From Cercis canadensis (lineage: Eukaryota > Streptophyta > Magnoliopsida > Fabales > Fabaceae), in NCBI GenBank assembly GCA_003255065.1, contig QAOA01003982.1:373950-437949 (forward strand): a stretch of 64,000 bases of DNA, read 5' to 3'. The translations under genes and the position numbers were made by a program. Under the pieces are notes generated by a model. The model saw only the letters and a list, made by a program, of their open reading frames with translations. It did not search any database and had not been told where the DNA came from. Positions 1-11,665 of this stretch are shown here, in pieces. The stretch's first letter is position 1, and the number at the start of each line of letters is the position of its first letter.

Positions 1-3000
1 CCTGGTGAGTCGCTATATCTGGATTGGGACCCTGTTTCGGTTCATCCCTGTTACTGACTCAGATATTTTTCTGGTGAATCACTATTTCTGGGACAGGACA
101 GTTACCCGGTTAGTCAATATCACTGGTCTGAGACCCTGTTTGGGTTCATCCCTTTTTCTGACTCGAATATTTTTCTTGTTTTTCCCTGTATCGGTGACGG
201 GACAGTTTCCTGGTGAGTCGCTATATCTGGATTGGGACCCTGTTTCGGTTCATCCCTGTCACTGACTCACATATTTTTCTGGTGAATAACTGTTTCTGGG
301 ACGGGGCAGTTTCCTGGTGAGTCACTATATCTGGTCTGAGACCCTGTTTCTGACTCGGATATTTTTCTTCTTTTTCCCTGTATCTGTTATGGGACAGCTT
401 CCTGGTGAGTCACTACATCTGGTCCAGGACCCTGTTTTGGTTCATCCCTGTTTCTGACTCAGATATTTTTCTACTATTTCCCTGTATATAGGATTGGACA
501 GTTTCCTGGTGATTCACTATATTGGGTCTGATACGCTGTTTGGGTTCATCCCTGCTTCTGACTCGGTTATTTTTCTTGCATTTCGCTGTATCTGGGTCGG
601 GATAGTTTCCTGGTGAGTCACTATATCTAGTCTGAGACCCTGTTTCGGTTCATCCCTGTTACTGACTCAGATCATTTTTTGTTTAATCACTGTTTTTGGG
701 ACAGGACAGTTTCCCGGTTAGTCAATATCTCTGATCTGAGACCCTGTTTCGGTTCATCCCTTTTTTCTGACTCGGATATTTTTCTTTGTTTTCCCTGTAT
801 CGGTGACGGGACAGTTTCCTGGTGAGTCGCTATATCTGGATTGGGACCCTGTTTCGGTTCATCCATGTCACTGACTCAGATATTTTTCTGGTGAGTCACT
901 GTTTCTGGGACGGGACAGTTTCCTAGTGAGTCACTATATCTGGTCTGAGACCCTATTTCGGTTCATCACTGTTTCTGACTCGGTTATTTTTCTTATTTTT
1001 CTCTGTATCTGTGACGGGACAGTTTCCTGCTGAGCCACTACATCTGGTCCAGGACCTTTTTTCGATTCATCCCTAATTCTCACTCGGATATTTTTCTTGT
1101 GTTTCCCTGTATCTGGGACTGGACAGTTTCCTGGTGAGTCACTATATCTGGACCGGGACCCTGTTTCGGTTCATCCCTGTTACTGACTAAAATATTTTAC
1201 CTGTGGATCTCTGTTTCTGGGACGGGAAGTTTCCTGGTGAGTCACTATATCTGGTCTGTGACCCTGTTTCGGTACATCCCCATTTCTGACTCGGATATTT
1301 TTTTTGTTTTTCCCTGTATCAGTGACGGGACAGTTTCCTGGTGAGTCGCTATATCTGGATTGGGACCCTGTTTCGGTTCATCCCTGTTACTGACTCAGAT
1401 ATTTTTCTGGTGAATCACTGTTTCTGGGACAGGACAGTTTCCCGGTGAGTCAATATCTCTGGTCTGAGACCCTGTTTCGGTTCATCCCTGTTTCTGACTC
1501 GGATATTTTTCTTGTTTTTTCCTGTATCGGTGACGGGACAGTTTCCTGGTGAGTCGCTATATCTAGATTGGGACCCTGTTTCGGTTCATCCCTGTCACCG
1601 ACTCAGATATTTTTCTGGTGAATCACTGTTTCTGGGACGGGACAGTTTCCTATTAGTTACTATATCTAGTGCGAGACCCTGTTTCGGTTCATCCCTGTTT
1701 CTGACTGGGTAATTTTTCTTGTTTTTCCTTATATCTGTGACGGGACAGTTTCCTGGTGAGTCACTATATCTGAACCAGCACCCTGTTTCGGTTCATTCCT
1801 GTTATTGACTCAGATATTTTTCTTGTGGATCACTGTTTCTGGGACTGGACAGTTTCCTAGTGAGTCACTATATTTGGTCTGATACCCTTCTTCAGTTCAT
1901 CCCTGTTACTGACTTAGAAATTTTTCTGTTGAATCACTATTTTTGGGACGGGACAGTTTCCTGGTGAGTCACTATATCTGGTCTGAGACCTTGTTTCGGT
2001 TCATCCCTGTTTCTGACTCGGATATTTTTCTTGTGTTTCCCTGTATTTGGGACGGGACAGTTTCCTGTTGAGTCACTATATCTAGATTGGGACCCTGTTT
2101 CTGTTCATCCCTGTTACTGACTCACTTATTTTTCTGGTGAATCACTGTTTCTGGGACGGGACAGTTTCCTGGTGAGTCACTATATCTGGTCTGAGACCCT
2201 GTTTCGGTTCATCCCTGTTTATGACTAGGATATTTTTCATCTTTTCCCTGTATCTGTGATGGGACAGTTTCCTGGTGAGTCACTACATCTGGTCCAGGAC
2301 CTTGTTTCGGTTCATCCCTATTTCTGATTTGGATATTTTTCTCGTGTTTCCCGGTATCTGAGACTGGACAGTTTCCTAGTGAGTCACTATATCTTACCGG
2401 GACCCTGTTTCGGTTCATCCCTGGTTAGTTTTCTTGTGTTTCGCTGTTTGGTGAGTCACTATATCTGGTCTGAGACCCTATTTCTGACTCGGATATTTTC
2501 TTGTTTTTCCTTGTATCTGTGACGGGACAGCTTCCTGGTGAGTCACTACATCTGGTCCAGGACCCTGTTTTTGTTCATCCCTGTTTCTGACTCAGATATG
2601 TTTCTCGTGTTTCCCTCTATCTAGGATTGGACAGTTTCCTGGTGAGTCACTATATTGGGTCTGATACGCTGTTTGGGTTCATCCCTTCTTCTGACTCGGT
2701 TATTTTTCTTGTGTTTCGCTGTATCTGGGACAAGATAATTTCTTGGTGAGTCACTATATCTGGACCGGGACCCTGTTTCGATTCATCCCTGTTACTGACT
2801 CAGATATTTTTCTTTTGGATCACTATTTCTTGGACGGGATAGTTTCTTGGTGAGTCACTATATCTAGTCTGAAACCCTGTTTCTGACTGGGTTAGTTTTC
2901 TTGTGTTTCGCTGTATCTGGGACGGAATAGTTTCCTGGTGATTCACTACATCGGGTCAAGGACCCTGTTTCGGTTCATCCATGTTTCTGACTCAAATATT

Positions 3001-3595
3001 TTTCTCGTGTTTCCCTGTATCTGGGATTGGACAGTTTCCTGGTGAATCACTATATTTGGTCTAATACCCTGTTTCGGTTCATCCCTGCTTCTGACTCGGT
3101 TATTTTTCTTGTGTTTCGCTGTATCTGGGACGGGATAGTTTCCTGGTGAGTCACTATATCTGGTCCAGGACTCTGTTTTGGTTCATCCCTGTTACTGACT
3201 AAGATATTTTTCTGGTGAATCACTGTTTCTAGGAAGGGACAGTTTCCTAGTGAGTCACTATATCTGGTGTGAGACCCTGTTTCGGTTCATCCCTGTTTCT
3301 GACTCGGTAATTTTTCTTGTTTTTCCTTGTATCGGTGACAGGACAGTTTCCTTGTGAGTCACTACATCTGGTCCAGGACCCTGTTTTGGTTCATCCCTGT
3401 TTCTGACTCAGATATTTTTCTCGTGTTTCCCTGTATCTAGGATTGGACAGTTTCCTGGTGAGTCACTATATTTGGTCTGATACACTGTTTAGGTTCATCC
3501 CTGCAACTGACTCGGTTATTTTTCTTGTGTTTCGCTGTATCTGAGACGGGATAGTGTCCTGGTGAGTAACTATATCTGGTCCGAGACCCTGTTTC
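1..3595 (+). repeat. 104-bp satellite array, diverged section
   Basis: Head-to-tail monomers of about 104 bp; 401-504 is a clean example. The start motif CCTGGTGAGTCAC recurs about every 104 bases. Several shortened monomers occur: near 341-360, 2471-2490 and 2871-2890 the stretch between CCCTGTTT and CTGACT is missing about 16 bases. No gene is visible. Open frames in this section begin at non-ATG codons or are translations of the repeat, and stop at TGA triplets that belong to the monomer. I found no long, high-identity HOR here, although parts of 3.5-3.6 kb reappear near 8.92-9.05 kb. Confidence 0.95.
401..504 (+). repeat. representative 104-bp satellite monomer
   Basis: One full unit; the next unit begins at 505 with CCTGGTGATTCAC. 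It carries TGAGTCA at 406-412 and the reverse-complementary TGACTCA at 455-461, 49 bases apart. Between them lies the GGTTCATCCCTG core, and after them an AT-rich pyrimidine run. The unit ends GGATTGGACAGTTT, a common variant of GACGGGACAGTTT. Because 104 leaves a remainder of 2 on division by 3, successive monomers are read in different frames, which argues against a coding role. Confidence 0.95.
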
Positions 3596-5779
3596 AGTTC
3601 ATCCCTATTACTGACTCAGATATTTTTCTGATGAATCACTGTTTCTGGGACGGGACAGTTTCCTGGTGAGTCACTATATCTGGTCTGAGACCCTGTTTCG
3701 ATTCCTCCCTGTTTCTGACTCAGATATTTTTCTCGTGTTTCCCTGTATCTAGGATTGGACAGTTTCCTGGTGAGTCACTATCTTGGGTCTGATACGCTGT
3801 TTGGGTTCATCCTGCTTCTGACTCAGTTATTTTTCTTGTGTTTCGCTGTATCTGGGACGGGATAGTTTCCTGGTGAGTCACTATATCTGGTCCGAGACCC
3901 TGTTTCGGTTCATCCCTTTTACTGACTCAGATATTTTTCTGGTGAATCACTGTTTTTTGGGACCGGACAGTTTCCTATTGAGTCACTATATCTGGTGTGA
4001 GACCCTGTTTCGGTTCATCCCTGTTTCTGACTCAGTAATTTTTCTTGTTTTTCCTTGTATCCGTGACGGGACAGTTTCCTGGTGAGTCAATATATCTGGA
4101 TTGGGACCCTGTTTCGGTTCATCCCTGTTACTGACTCAGATATTTTTCTGTTGTATCACTGTTTCTAGGACGGGAAAGTTTCCTGGTGAGTTACTATATC
4201 TGGACCGGGACACTATGTCGGTTCGTCCCAATTTTTGACTCGAATATTTTTCTCGTGTTTCCCTGTATCTGGGACTAGACAATTTCCTGGTGAGTCACTA
4301 TATCTGGACCGGGAGCCTGTTTCGGTTCATCCCTGTTTCTGACTCGGTTATTTTTCTTGTGTTTCCCGGTAATTGTGACGGGACAGTTTCCTGCTGAGTC
4401 GCTACATCTGGTCCAGGACACTGTGTCGGTTGATCCGTGTTTCTGACTCAGATATTTTTCTCGTGTTTCCCTGTATCTGGGATTGGACAGTTTCCTGGTG
4501 AGTCCCTATATTTGGTCTGATACCCTGTTTCGGTTCATCCTTGCTTCTGACTCGGTTATTTTTCTTGTGTTTCGCTGTATCTGAGACGGGATAGTGTCCT
4601 GGTGAGTAACTATATCTGGACCGGCACCCTGTTTCGGTTCATCCCTGTTATTGACTCAGATATTTTTCTTGTGGATCACTGTTTCTAGGACTGCACAGTT
4701 TCCTGGTGAGTCACTATATTTGGTCTGATACCCTACTTCGGTTCATCCCTGTTACTGACTCAGAAATTTTTCTGTTGAATCACTGTTTTTGGGATGGGAC
4801 AGTTTCCTGGTGAGTCACAATATCTGGTTTGAGACCTTGTTTCAGTTCATCCCTGTTTCTGACTTGGATAATTTTCTTGTGTTTCCTTGTATTTGGGACG
4901 GGACAGTTTCCTGTTGAGTCACTATATGTAGATTGGGACCCTGTTTCAGTTCATCCCTTTTACTGACTCAATTATTTTTCTGGTGAATCACTATGTCTGG
5001 GACGGGACAGTTTCTTGGTGAGTCACTATATCTGGTATAAGACCCTGTTTCGGTTCATCCCTATTTATGACTCGGATATTTTTCTTATTTTTCCCTGTAT
5101 CTGTGACGGGACAGTTTCCTAGTGAGTCACTACATCTGGTCCAGGACCTTTTTTAGGTTCAACCCTATTTCTGACTCGGATATTTTACTTGTGTTTCCCT
5201 ATATCTGGGACTGGACAGTTTCCTGGTGATTCACTATATCTGGTCTGAGACCCTGTTTCAGTTCATCCCTGTTTCTGACTCGGATATTTTTCTTGTTTTT
5301 ACCTTTATCTGTGACGGGATAGCTTCGTGGTGAGTCACTACATCTGATCCAGGACCCTGTTTTGGTTCATCCCTGTTTCTGACTCAGATATTTTTCTTGT
5401 GTTTCCTTGTATCTAGGATTGGACAGTTTCCTGGTGAGTCACTATATTTGGCCTGATACGCTGTTCGGGTTCATCTCTGCTTCTGACTCGGTTATTTTTC
5501 TTGTGTTTTGTTGTATCTGGGACGGGATAGTTTCCTGGTGCGTCACTATATCTGGTCCGAGACCCTGTTTCGGTTCATCCCTATTACTGACTCAGATATT
5601 TTTCTGGTGAATCACTGTTTCTGCGACAGGACAATTTCCCGGTGAGTCAATATCTCCGGTCTGAGACCCTGTTTCGGTTCATCCCTTTTTCTGACTCGGA
5701 TATTTTTCTTGTTTTTCCCTGTATCTGTGACGGGACAGTTTCCTAGAGAGTCGCAATATCTGGATTGGGACACTGTTTC
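3596..5779 (+). repeat. 21-mer higher-order repeat, copy 1
   Basis: A block of 21 monomers (2184 bp) whose variant pattern repeats in order in the next block. The unusual TCTTGGGTCTGATACG variant at 3781 reappears at 5965, exactly 2184 bases later. The variant GACACTATGTCGGTTCGTCC near 4208 and the CTTCGTGGTGAGTCAC variant near 5324 also have counterparts downstream. The left edge is approximate: upstream of about 3595 the two copies stop matching. It contains no gene. Confidence 0.85.
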
Positions 5780-6197
5780 GGTTCATCCCTGTTACTAACT
5801 CAGATATTTTTCTGGTGAATCACTGTTTCTAGGATGGGACAGTTTCCTGGTGAGTAACTATATCTGGTCTGAGAACCTGTTTCGGTTCATCCCTGTTTCT
5901 GACTCAGATATTTTTCTCGTGTTTCCCTGTATCTAGGATTGGAAAGTTTCCTGGTGAGTCACTATCTTGGGTCTGATACGCTGTTTAGGTTCATCCTGCT
6001 TCTCACTCAGTTATTTTTCTTGTGTTTCGCTGTATCTGGGACGGGATAGTTTCCTGGTGAGTCACTATATCTGGTCCGAGACCCTGTTTGGGTTCATCCC
6101 TTTTACTGACTCAGCTATTTTTCTGGTGAATCACTATTTTTGGGACGGGACAGTTTCCTATTGAGTCACTATATCTGGTGTGAGACCCTGTTTCGGT

Positions 6198-6380
6198 TCA
6201 TCCCTGTTTCTGACTTAGCAATTTTTCTTGTTTTTCCCTGTATCCGTGACGGGACAGTTTCCTGGTGAGTCAATATATCTGAATTGGGACCCTGTTTCGG
6301 TTCATCCCTGTTACTGACTCAAATATTTTTCTATTGTATCACTGTTTCTGGGACGGGAAAGTTTCCTGGTGAGTTACTAT
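6198..6380 (+). repeat. left member of duplicated contig-end overlap
   Basis: These 183 bases are repeated at 6382-6564 with a single difference (TTAGCA here, TTAACA there). The repeat offset of 184 is not a multiple of 104, so it is out of phase with the array. The corresponding position in the third HOR copy (near 8580) has the TTAGCA form and is not doubled. Confidence 0.9.
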
Positions 6381-6381
6381 N
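6381..6381. other. single-N join (assembly gap)
   Basis: A lone N separates two near-identical 183-base stretches. The natural reading is two contigs whose ends overlap but were joined without merging. Confidence 0.92.
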
Positions 6382-8146
6382 TCATCCCTGTTTCTGACTT
6401 AACAATTTTTCTTGTTTTTCCCTGTATCCGTGACGGGACAGTTTCCTGGTGAGTCAATATATCTGAATTGGGACCCTGTTTCGGTTCATCCCTGTTACTG
6501 ACTCAAATATTTTTCTATTGTATCACTGTTTCTGGGACGGGAAAGTTTCCTGGTGAGTTACTATATCTGGACCGGGACACTATGTCGGTTCGTCCCAATT
6601 TCTGGCTGGAATATTTTTCTCGTGTTTCCCTGTATCTGGGACTAGACATTTTCCTGGTGAGTCACTAAATCTAGACCGGGACCCTGTTTCGGTTCATCCC
6701 TGTTTCTGACTCGGTTATTTTTCTTGTGTTTCCCGGTAATTGTGACGGCACAGTTTCCTGCTGAGTCGCTACATCTGGTCCAGGACACTATTTCTGTTGA
6801 TCCGTGTTTCTGACTCAGATCTTTTTCTCGTGTTTCCCTGTATCTGGGATTGGACAGTTTCCTGTTGAGTCCCTATATTTGGTCTGATACCCTGTTTCGG
6901 TTCATCCCTGCTTCTGACTCGGTTATTTTTCTTATTTTTCCCTGTATCTGGGACGGGACAGTTTCCTGGTGATTCACTATATCTGGACTGGCACCCTGTT
7001 TCGGTTCATCCCTGTTATTGACTCAGATATTTTTCTTGTGGATCACTGTTTCTGGGACTGGAGAGTTTCCTGGTAAGTCACTATATTTGGTCTGATACCC
7101 TACTTCGGTTCATCCCTGTTACTGACTCAGAAATTTTTTTGTTGAATCACTGTTTTTGGGACGGGACAGTTTCCTGGTGAGTCACTATATCTGGTTTGAG
7201 TCCTTGTTTCGGTTCATCCCTGTTTCTGACTTGGATATTTTTCTTTTGTTTCCCTGTATTTGGGACAGGACAGTTTCCTATTGAGTCACTAGATGTAGAT
7301 TGGGACCCTGTTTCGGTTCATCCCTGTTACTGACTCAATTATTTTTCGGGTGAATCACTGTGTCTGGGACGGGACAGTTTCCTGGTGAGTCACTATATCT
7401 GGTATAAGACCCTGTTTCGGTTCATCCCTATTTATGACTTGGATATTTTTCTTATTTTTCCTTGTATCTGTGACGGGACAGTTTCCTGGTGATTCACTAC
7501 ATCTGGTCCAGGACCTTTTTTAGGTTCAACCCTAGTTCTGACTCGGATATTTTTCTTGTGTTTCCCTGTATCTGGGACTGGACAGTTTCCTGGCGATTCA
7601 CTATATCTGGTCTGAGACCCTGTTTCAGTTCATCCCTGTTTCTGACTCGGATATTTTTCTTGTTTTTCCCTTTATCTGTGACGGGATAGCTTCGTGGTGA
7701 GTCACTTCATCTGGTCCAGGACCCTGTTTTGGTTCATCCCTGTTTCTGACTCAGATATTTTTCTCGTTTTTCCCTTTATCTAGGATTGGACAGTTTCCTG
7801 GTGAGTCACTATATTTGGCCTGATACGCTGTTCGGGTTCATCCCTGCTTCTGACTCGGTTATTTTTCTTGTGTTTTGCTGTATTTGGGACGGGATAGTTT
7901 CCTGGTGAGTCACTATATCTGGTCCGAGACCCTGTTTCGGTTCATCCCTATTACTGACTCAGATATTTTTCTGGTGAATCACTGTTTCTGCGACAGGACA
8001 GTTTCCCGGTGAGTCAATATCTCTGGTCTGAGACCCTGTTTCGGTTCATCCCTTTTTCTGACTCGGATATTTTTCTTGTTTCTCCCTATATCTGTGACGG
8101 GACAGTTTCCTAAAGAGTCGCTATATCTGGATTAGGACCCTGTTTC

Positions 8147-8850
8147 GGTTCATCCCTGTTACTAACTCAGATATTTTTCTGGTGAATCACTGTTTCTGGG
8201 ACGGGACAGTTTCCTGGTGAGTCACTATATCTGGTCTGAGACCCTGTTTCGGTTCATCCCTGTTTCTGTCTCAGATATTTTTCTCGTGTTTCCCTGTATC
8301 TAGGATTGGACAGTTTCCTGGTGAGTCACTATCTTAGGTCTGATACGCTGTTTGGGTTCATCCTGCTTCTGACTCAGTTATTTTTCTTGTGTTTCGCTGT
8401 ATCTGGGACGGGATAGTTTCCTTGTGAGTCACTATATCTCGTCCGAGACCCTATTTCGGTTCATCCCTTTTACTGACTCAGATATTTTTCTGGTGAATCA
8501 CTGTTTTTGGGACGGGACAGTTTCCTATTGAGTCACTATATCTGGTGTGAGACCCTGTTTCGGTTCATCCCTGTTTCTGACTTAGCAATTTTTCTTGTTT
8601 TTCCTTGTATCCGTGACGGGAAAGTTTCCTGGTGAGTCAATATATCTGAATTGGGACCCTGTTTCGGTTCATCCCTGTTACTGACTCAGATATTTTTCTG
8701 TTGTATCACTGTTTCTGGGACGGGAAAGTTTCCTGGTGAGTTACTATATCTGGACCGGGACACTATGTCGGTTCGTCCCAATTTCTGACTAGAATATTTT
8801 TCTCGTGTTTCCCTGTATCTGGGACTAGACAATTTCCTGGTGAGTCCCTA
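8147..8850 (+). repeat. 21-mer higher-order repeat, partial copy 3
   Basis: About seven monomers matching the beginning of copies 1 and 2, including the TCTTAGGTCTGATACG variant at 8332 and GACACTATGTCGG near 8758. After about 8840 the order jumps to a later part of the block (GAGTCCCTATATTTGG, as near 4500), so this copy is truncated by an internal deletion. The sequence at 8920-9050 then resembles 3530-3670. Confidence 0.8.
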
Positions 8851-9199
8851 TATTTGGTCTGATACCCTGTTTCGGTTCATCCCTGCTTCTGACGGTTATT
8901 TTTCTTGTGTTTCGCTGTATCTGAGACGGGATATATTCCTGGTGAGTAACTATATCTGGTCCGAGACCCTGTTTCAGTTCATCCCTATTACTGACTCAGA
9001 TATTTTTCTGGTGAATCACTGTTTCTGGGACGGGACAGTTTCCAGGTGAGTCACTATATCTGGTATGAGACCCTTTTTCGGTTCATCCCTTTTTCTGACT
9101 CAGATATTTTTCTTGTTTTTCCCTGTATCGGTGACGGGACAGTTTCCTGGTTAGTCACTACATCTGGCCTAGGAACTTGTTTCGGTTCATCCATGTTTC

Positions 9200-10225
9200 T
9201 GACTCAGATATTTTTCTCGTGTTTCCCTGTATTTGGGATTGGACAGTTTCCTGGTGAATCTCTATATTTGGTCTGATACCCTGTTTCGGTACATCCCTGC
9301 TTCTGAATCGGTTATTTTTCTTGTTTTTCCCTGTATCTGGGACGGGACAGTTTCCTGGTGAGTCACTATATCTGGACTGGCACCCTGTTTCGGTTCATCC
9401 CTGTTATTGACTCAGATATTTTTGTTGTGGATCACTGTATCTGAGACTGGATAGTTTCCTGGTGGGTCACTATATTTGGTCTGATACCCTGCTTCGGTTC
9501 ATCCCTGTTACTGACTCAGAAATTTTTCTGTTGAATCACTGTTTTTGGGACGGGACAGTTTCCTGGTGAGTCACTATATCTGGTCTGAGACCTTGTTTTG
9601 GTTCATCCATGTTTCTGACTCGGATATTTTTCTTGTGTTTCCCTATATTTGGGACGGGACAGTTTCCTGGTGAGTCACTATATCTAGATTTGGACCCTGT
9701 TTCGGTTCATCCCTGTTACTAACTCAATTATTTTTCTGTTGAATCACTGTTTCTGGAACGGGACAGTTTCCTGGTGAGTCACTATAACTGGTATGAGACC
9801 CTGTTTCGGTTCATCCCTGTTTCTGACTCGGATATTTTTCTTCTTTTTCCCTGTATCTGTGACGGGACAGTTTCCTGGTGAGTCACTACATCTGGTCCAG
9901 TACCCTGTTTCTGTTCATCCCTATTTCTGACTCGGATATTTTTCTCGTGTTTCCCTGTATCTAGGACTGGGCAATTTCCTGGTGAGTCACTATATCGTGA
10001 CCGGGACCCTATTTCGGTTCATCTCTGTTTCTGACTCGGTTACTTTTCTTTTGTTTCGCTGTATCTGGGACGTGATAGTTTCCTGGTGAGTCACTATATC
10101 TGGTCCGGGACCCCATTTTGGTTCATCCCTTTTACTGACTCAGATATTTTTCTGGTGAATCACTGTTTCTGGGACGGGACAGTTTCCTGGTGAGTCACTA
10201 TATCTGGTCTGAGACCCTGTTTCGG
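9200..10225 (+). repeat. duplicated block of about 1 kb, copy 1
   Basis: Matches 10640-11665 at an offset of 1440. Shared rare variants include TTCTGAATCGG near 9300 and 10740, GGTGGGTCACTATATTTGG near 9462 and 10902, and GACCCCATTTTGG near 10109 and 11549. The offset equals 14 monomers minus 16 bases, explained by the shortened monomer near 10520-10540. No gene is present. Confidence 0.85.
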
Positions 10226-10639
10226 TTCATCCATGTTTCTGACTCAGATATTTTTCTTGTTTTTCCCTGTATCGTTGACGGGACAGTTTCCTGGTTAGTC
10301 ACTACATTTGGCCTAGGAACTTGTTTCGGTTCATCCCTTTTTCTGACTCGGATATTTTTCTCGTGTTTCTCTATATTTGGCATTGGACAGTTTCCTGTTG
10401 AGTCACTATATTTGGACCGGGACCCTGTTTCGGTTCATCACTGTTACTGACTCAAATATTTTTCTTGTGCATCACTATTTTTGCGACGGGACAGTTTCCT
10501 GGTGAGTCACTATATCTAGTCTGAAACCCTGTTGCTGACTCGGATAGTTTTCTTGTGTTTCGCTGTATCTGGGACAGAATAGTTTCCTGGTGAGTCACTA
10601 CATCTGGTCCAGGACCCTGTTTCGGTTCATCCATGTTTC

Positions 10640-11665
10640 TGACTCAGATATTTTTCTCGTGTTTCCCTGTATTTGGGATTGGACAGTTTCCTGGTGAATC
10701 ACTATATTTGGTCTAATACCCTGTTTCGGTTCATCCCTGCTTCTGAATCGGTTATTTTTCTTGTTTTTCCCTGTATCTGGGACGGGACAGTTTCCTGGTG
10801 AGTCACTATATCTGGACTGGCACCCTGTTTCGGTTCATCCCTGTTATTGACTCAGATACTTTTGTTGTGGATCACTGTATCTGAGACTGGATAGTTTCCT
10901 GGTGGGTCACTATATTTGGTCTGATACCCTGCTTCGGTTCATCCCTGTTACTGACTCAGAAATTTTTATGTTGAATCACTGTTTTTGGGACTGGACAGTT
11001 TCCTGGTGAGTCACTATATCTGGTCTGAGACCTTGTTTTGGTTCATCCATGTTTCTGACTCGGATATTTTTCTTGTGTTTCCCTATATTTGGGACGGGAC
11101 AGTTTCCTGGTGAGTCACTATATCTAGATTTGGACCCTGTTTCGGTTCATCCCTGTTACTGACTCAATTATTTTTCTGTTGAATCACTATTTCTGGAACG
11201 GGACAGTTTCCTGGTGAGTCACTATAACTGGTCTGAGACCCTGTTTCGGTTCATCCCTGTTTCTGACTCGGATATTTTTCTTCTTTTTCCCTGTATCTGT
11301 GACGGGACAGTTTCCTGGTGAGTCACTACATCTGGTCCAGTACCCTGTTTCGGTTCATTCCTATTTCTGACTCGGATATTTTTCTCGTGTTTCCCTGTAT
11401 CTGGGACTGGGCAATTTCCTGGTGAGTTACTATATCGTGACCGGGACCCTATTTCGGTTTATCTCTGTTTCTGACTCGGTTACTTTTCTTTTGTTTCGCT
11501 GTATCTGGGACGTGATAGTTTCCTGGTGAGTCACTATATCTGGTCCGGGACCCCATTTTGGTTCATCCCTTTTACTGACTCAGATATTTTTCTGGTGAAT
11601 CACTATTTCTGGGACGGGACAGTTTCCTGGTGAGTCACTATATCTGGTCTGAGACCCTGTTTCGG
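10640..11665 (+). repeat. duplicated block of about 1 kb, copy 2
   Basis: Second copy of the 9200-10225 block with scattered substitutions. Downstream the two copies diverge abruptly at about 11685, where the copy here reads GACTCGGATTCTTC, with part of the usual ATATTTTT run lost. Confidence 0.85.

Larger units (their letters stand above)
5780..8146 (+). repeat. 21-mer higher-order repeat, copy 2 (with assembly overlap inside)
   Basis: Second copy of the 2184-bp block. It is about 183 bases too long because of the duplicated stretch around the N at 6381. From the TCTTGG landmark at 5965 to its counterpart at 8332 is 2367 bases, which is 2184 plus 183. With the duplicated stretch and N removed, the spacing is 2183. 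Copies 1 and 2 differ by scattered substitutions only. No gene is present. Confidence 0.85.

Noticed and set aside
431..450. RNA polymerase III B box (GGTTCATCCC) suggesting a tRNA-derived SINE origin
   Set aside because: It resembles GGTTCRANNCC only with mismatches or a 2-base gap, no matching A box lies at the right distance upstream, and no tRNA fold is apparent.
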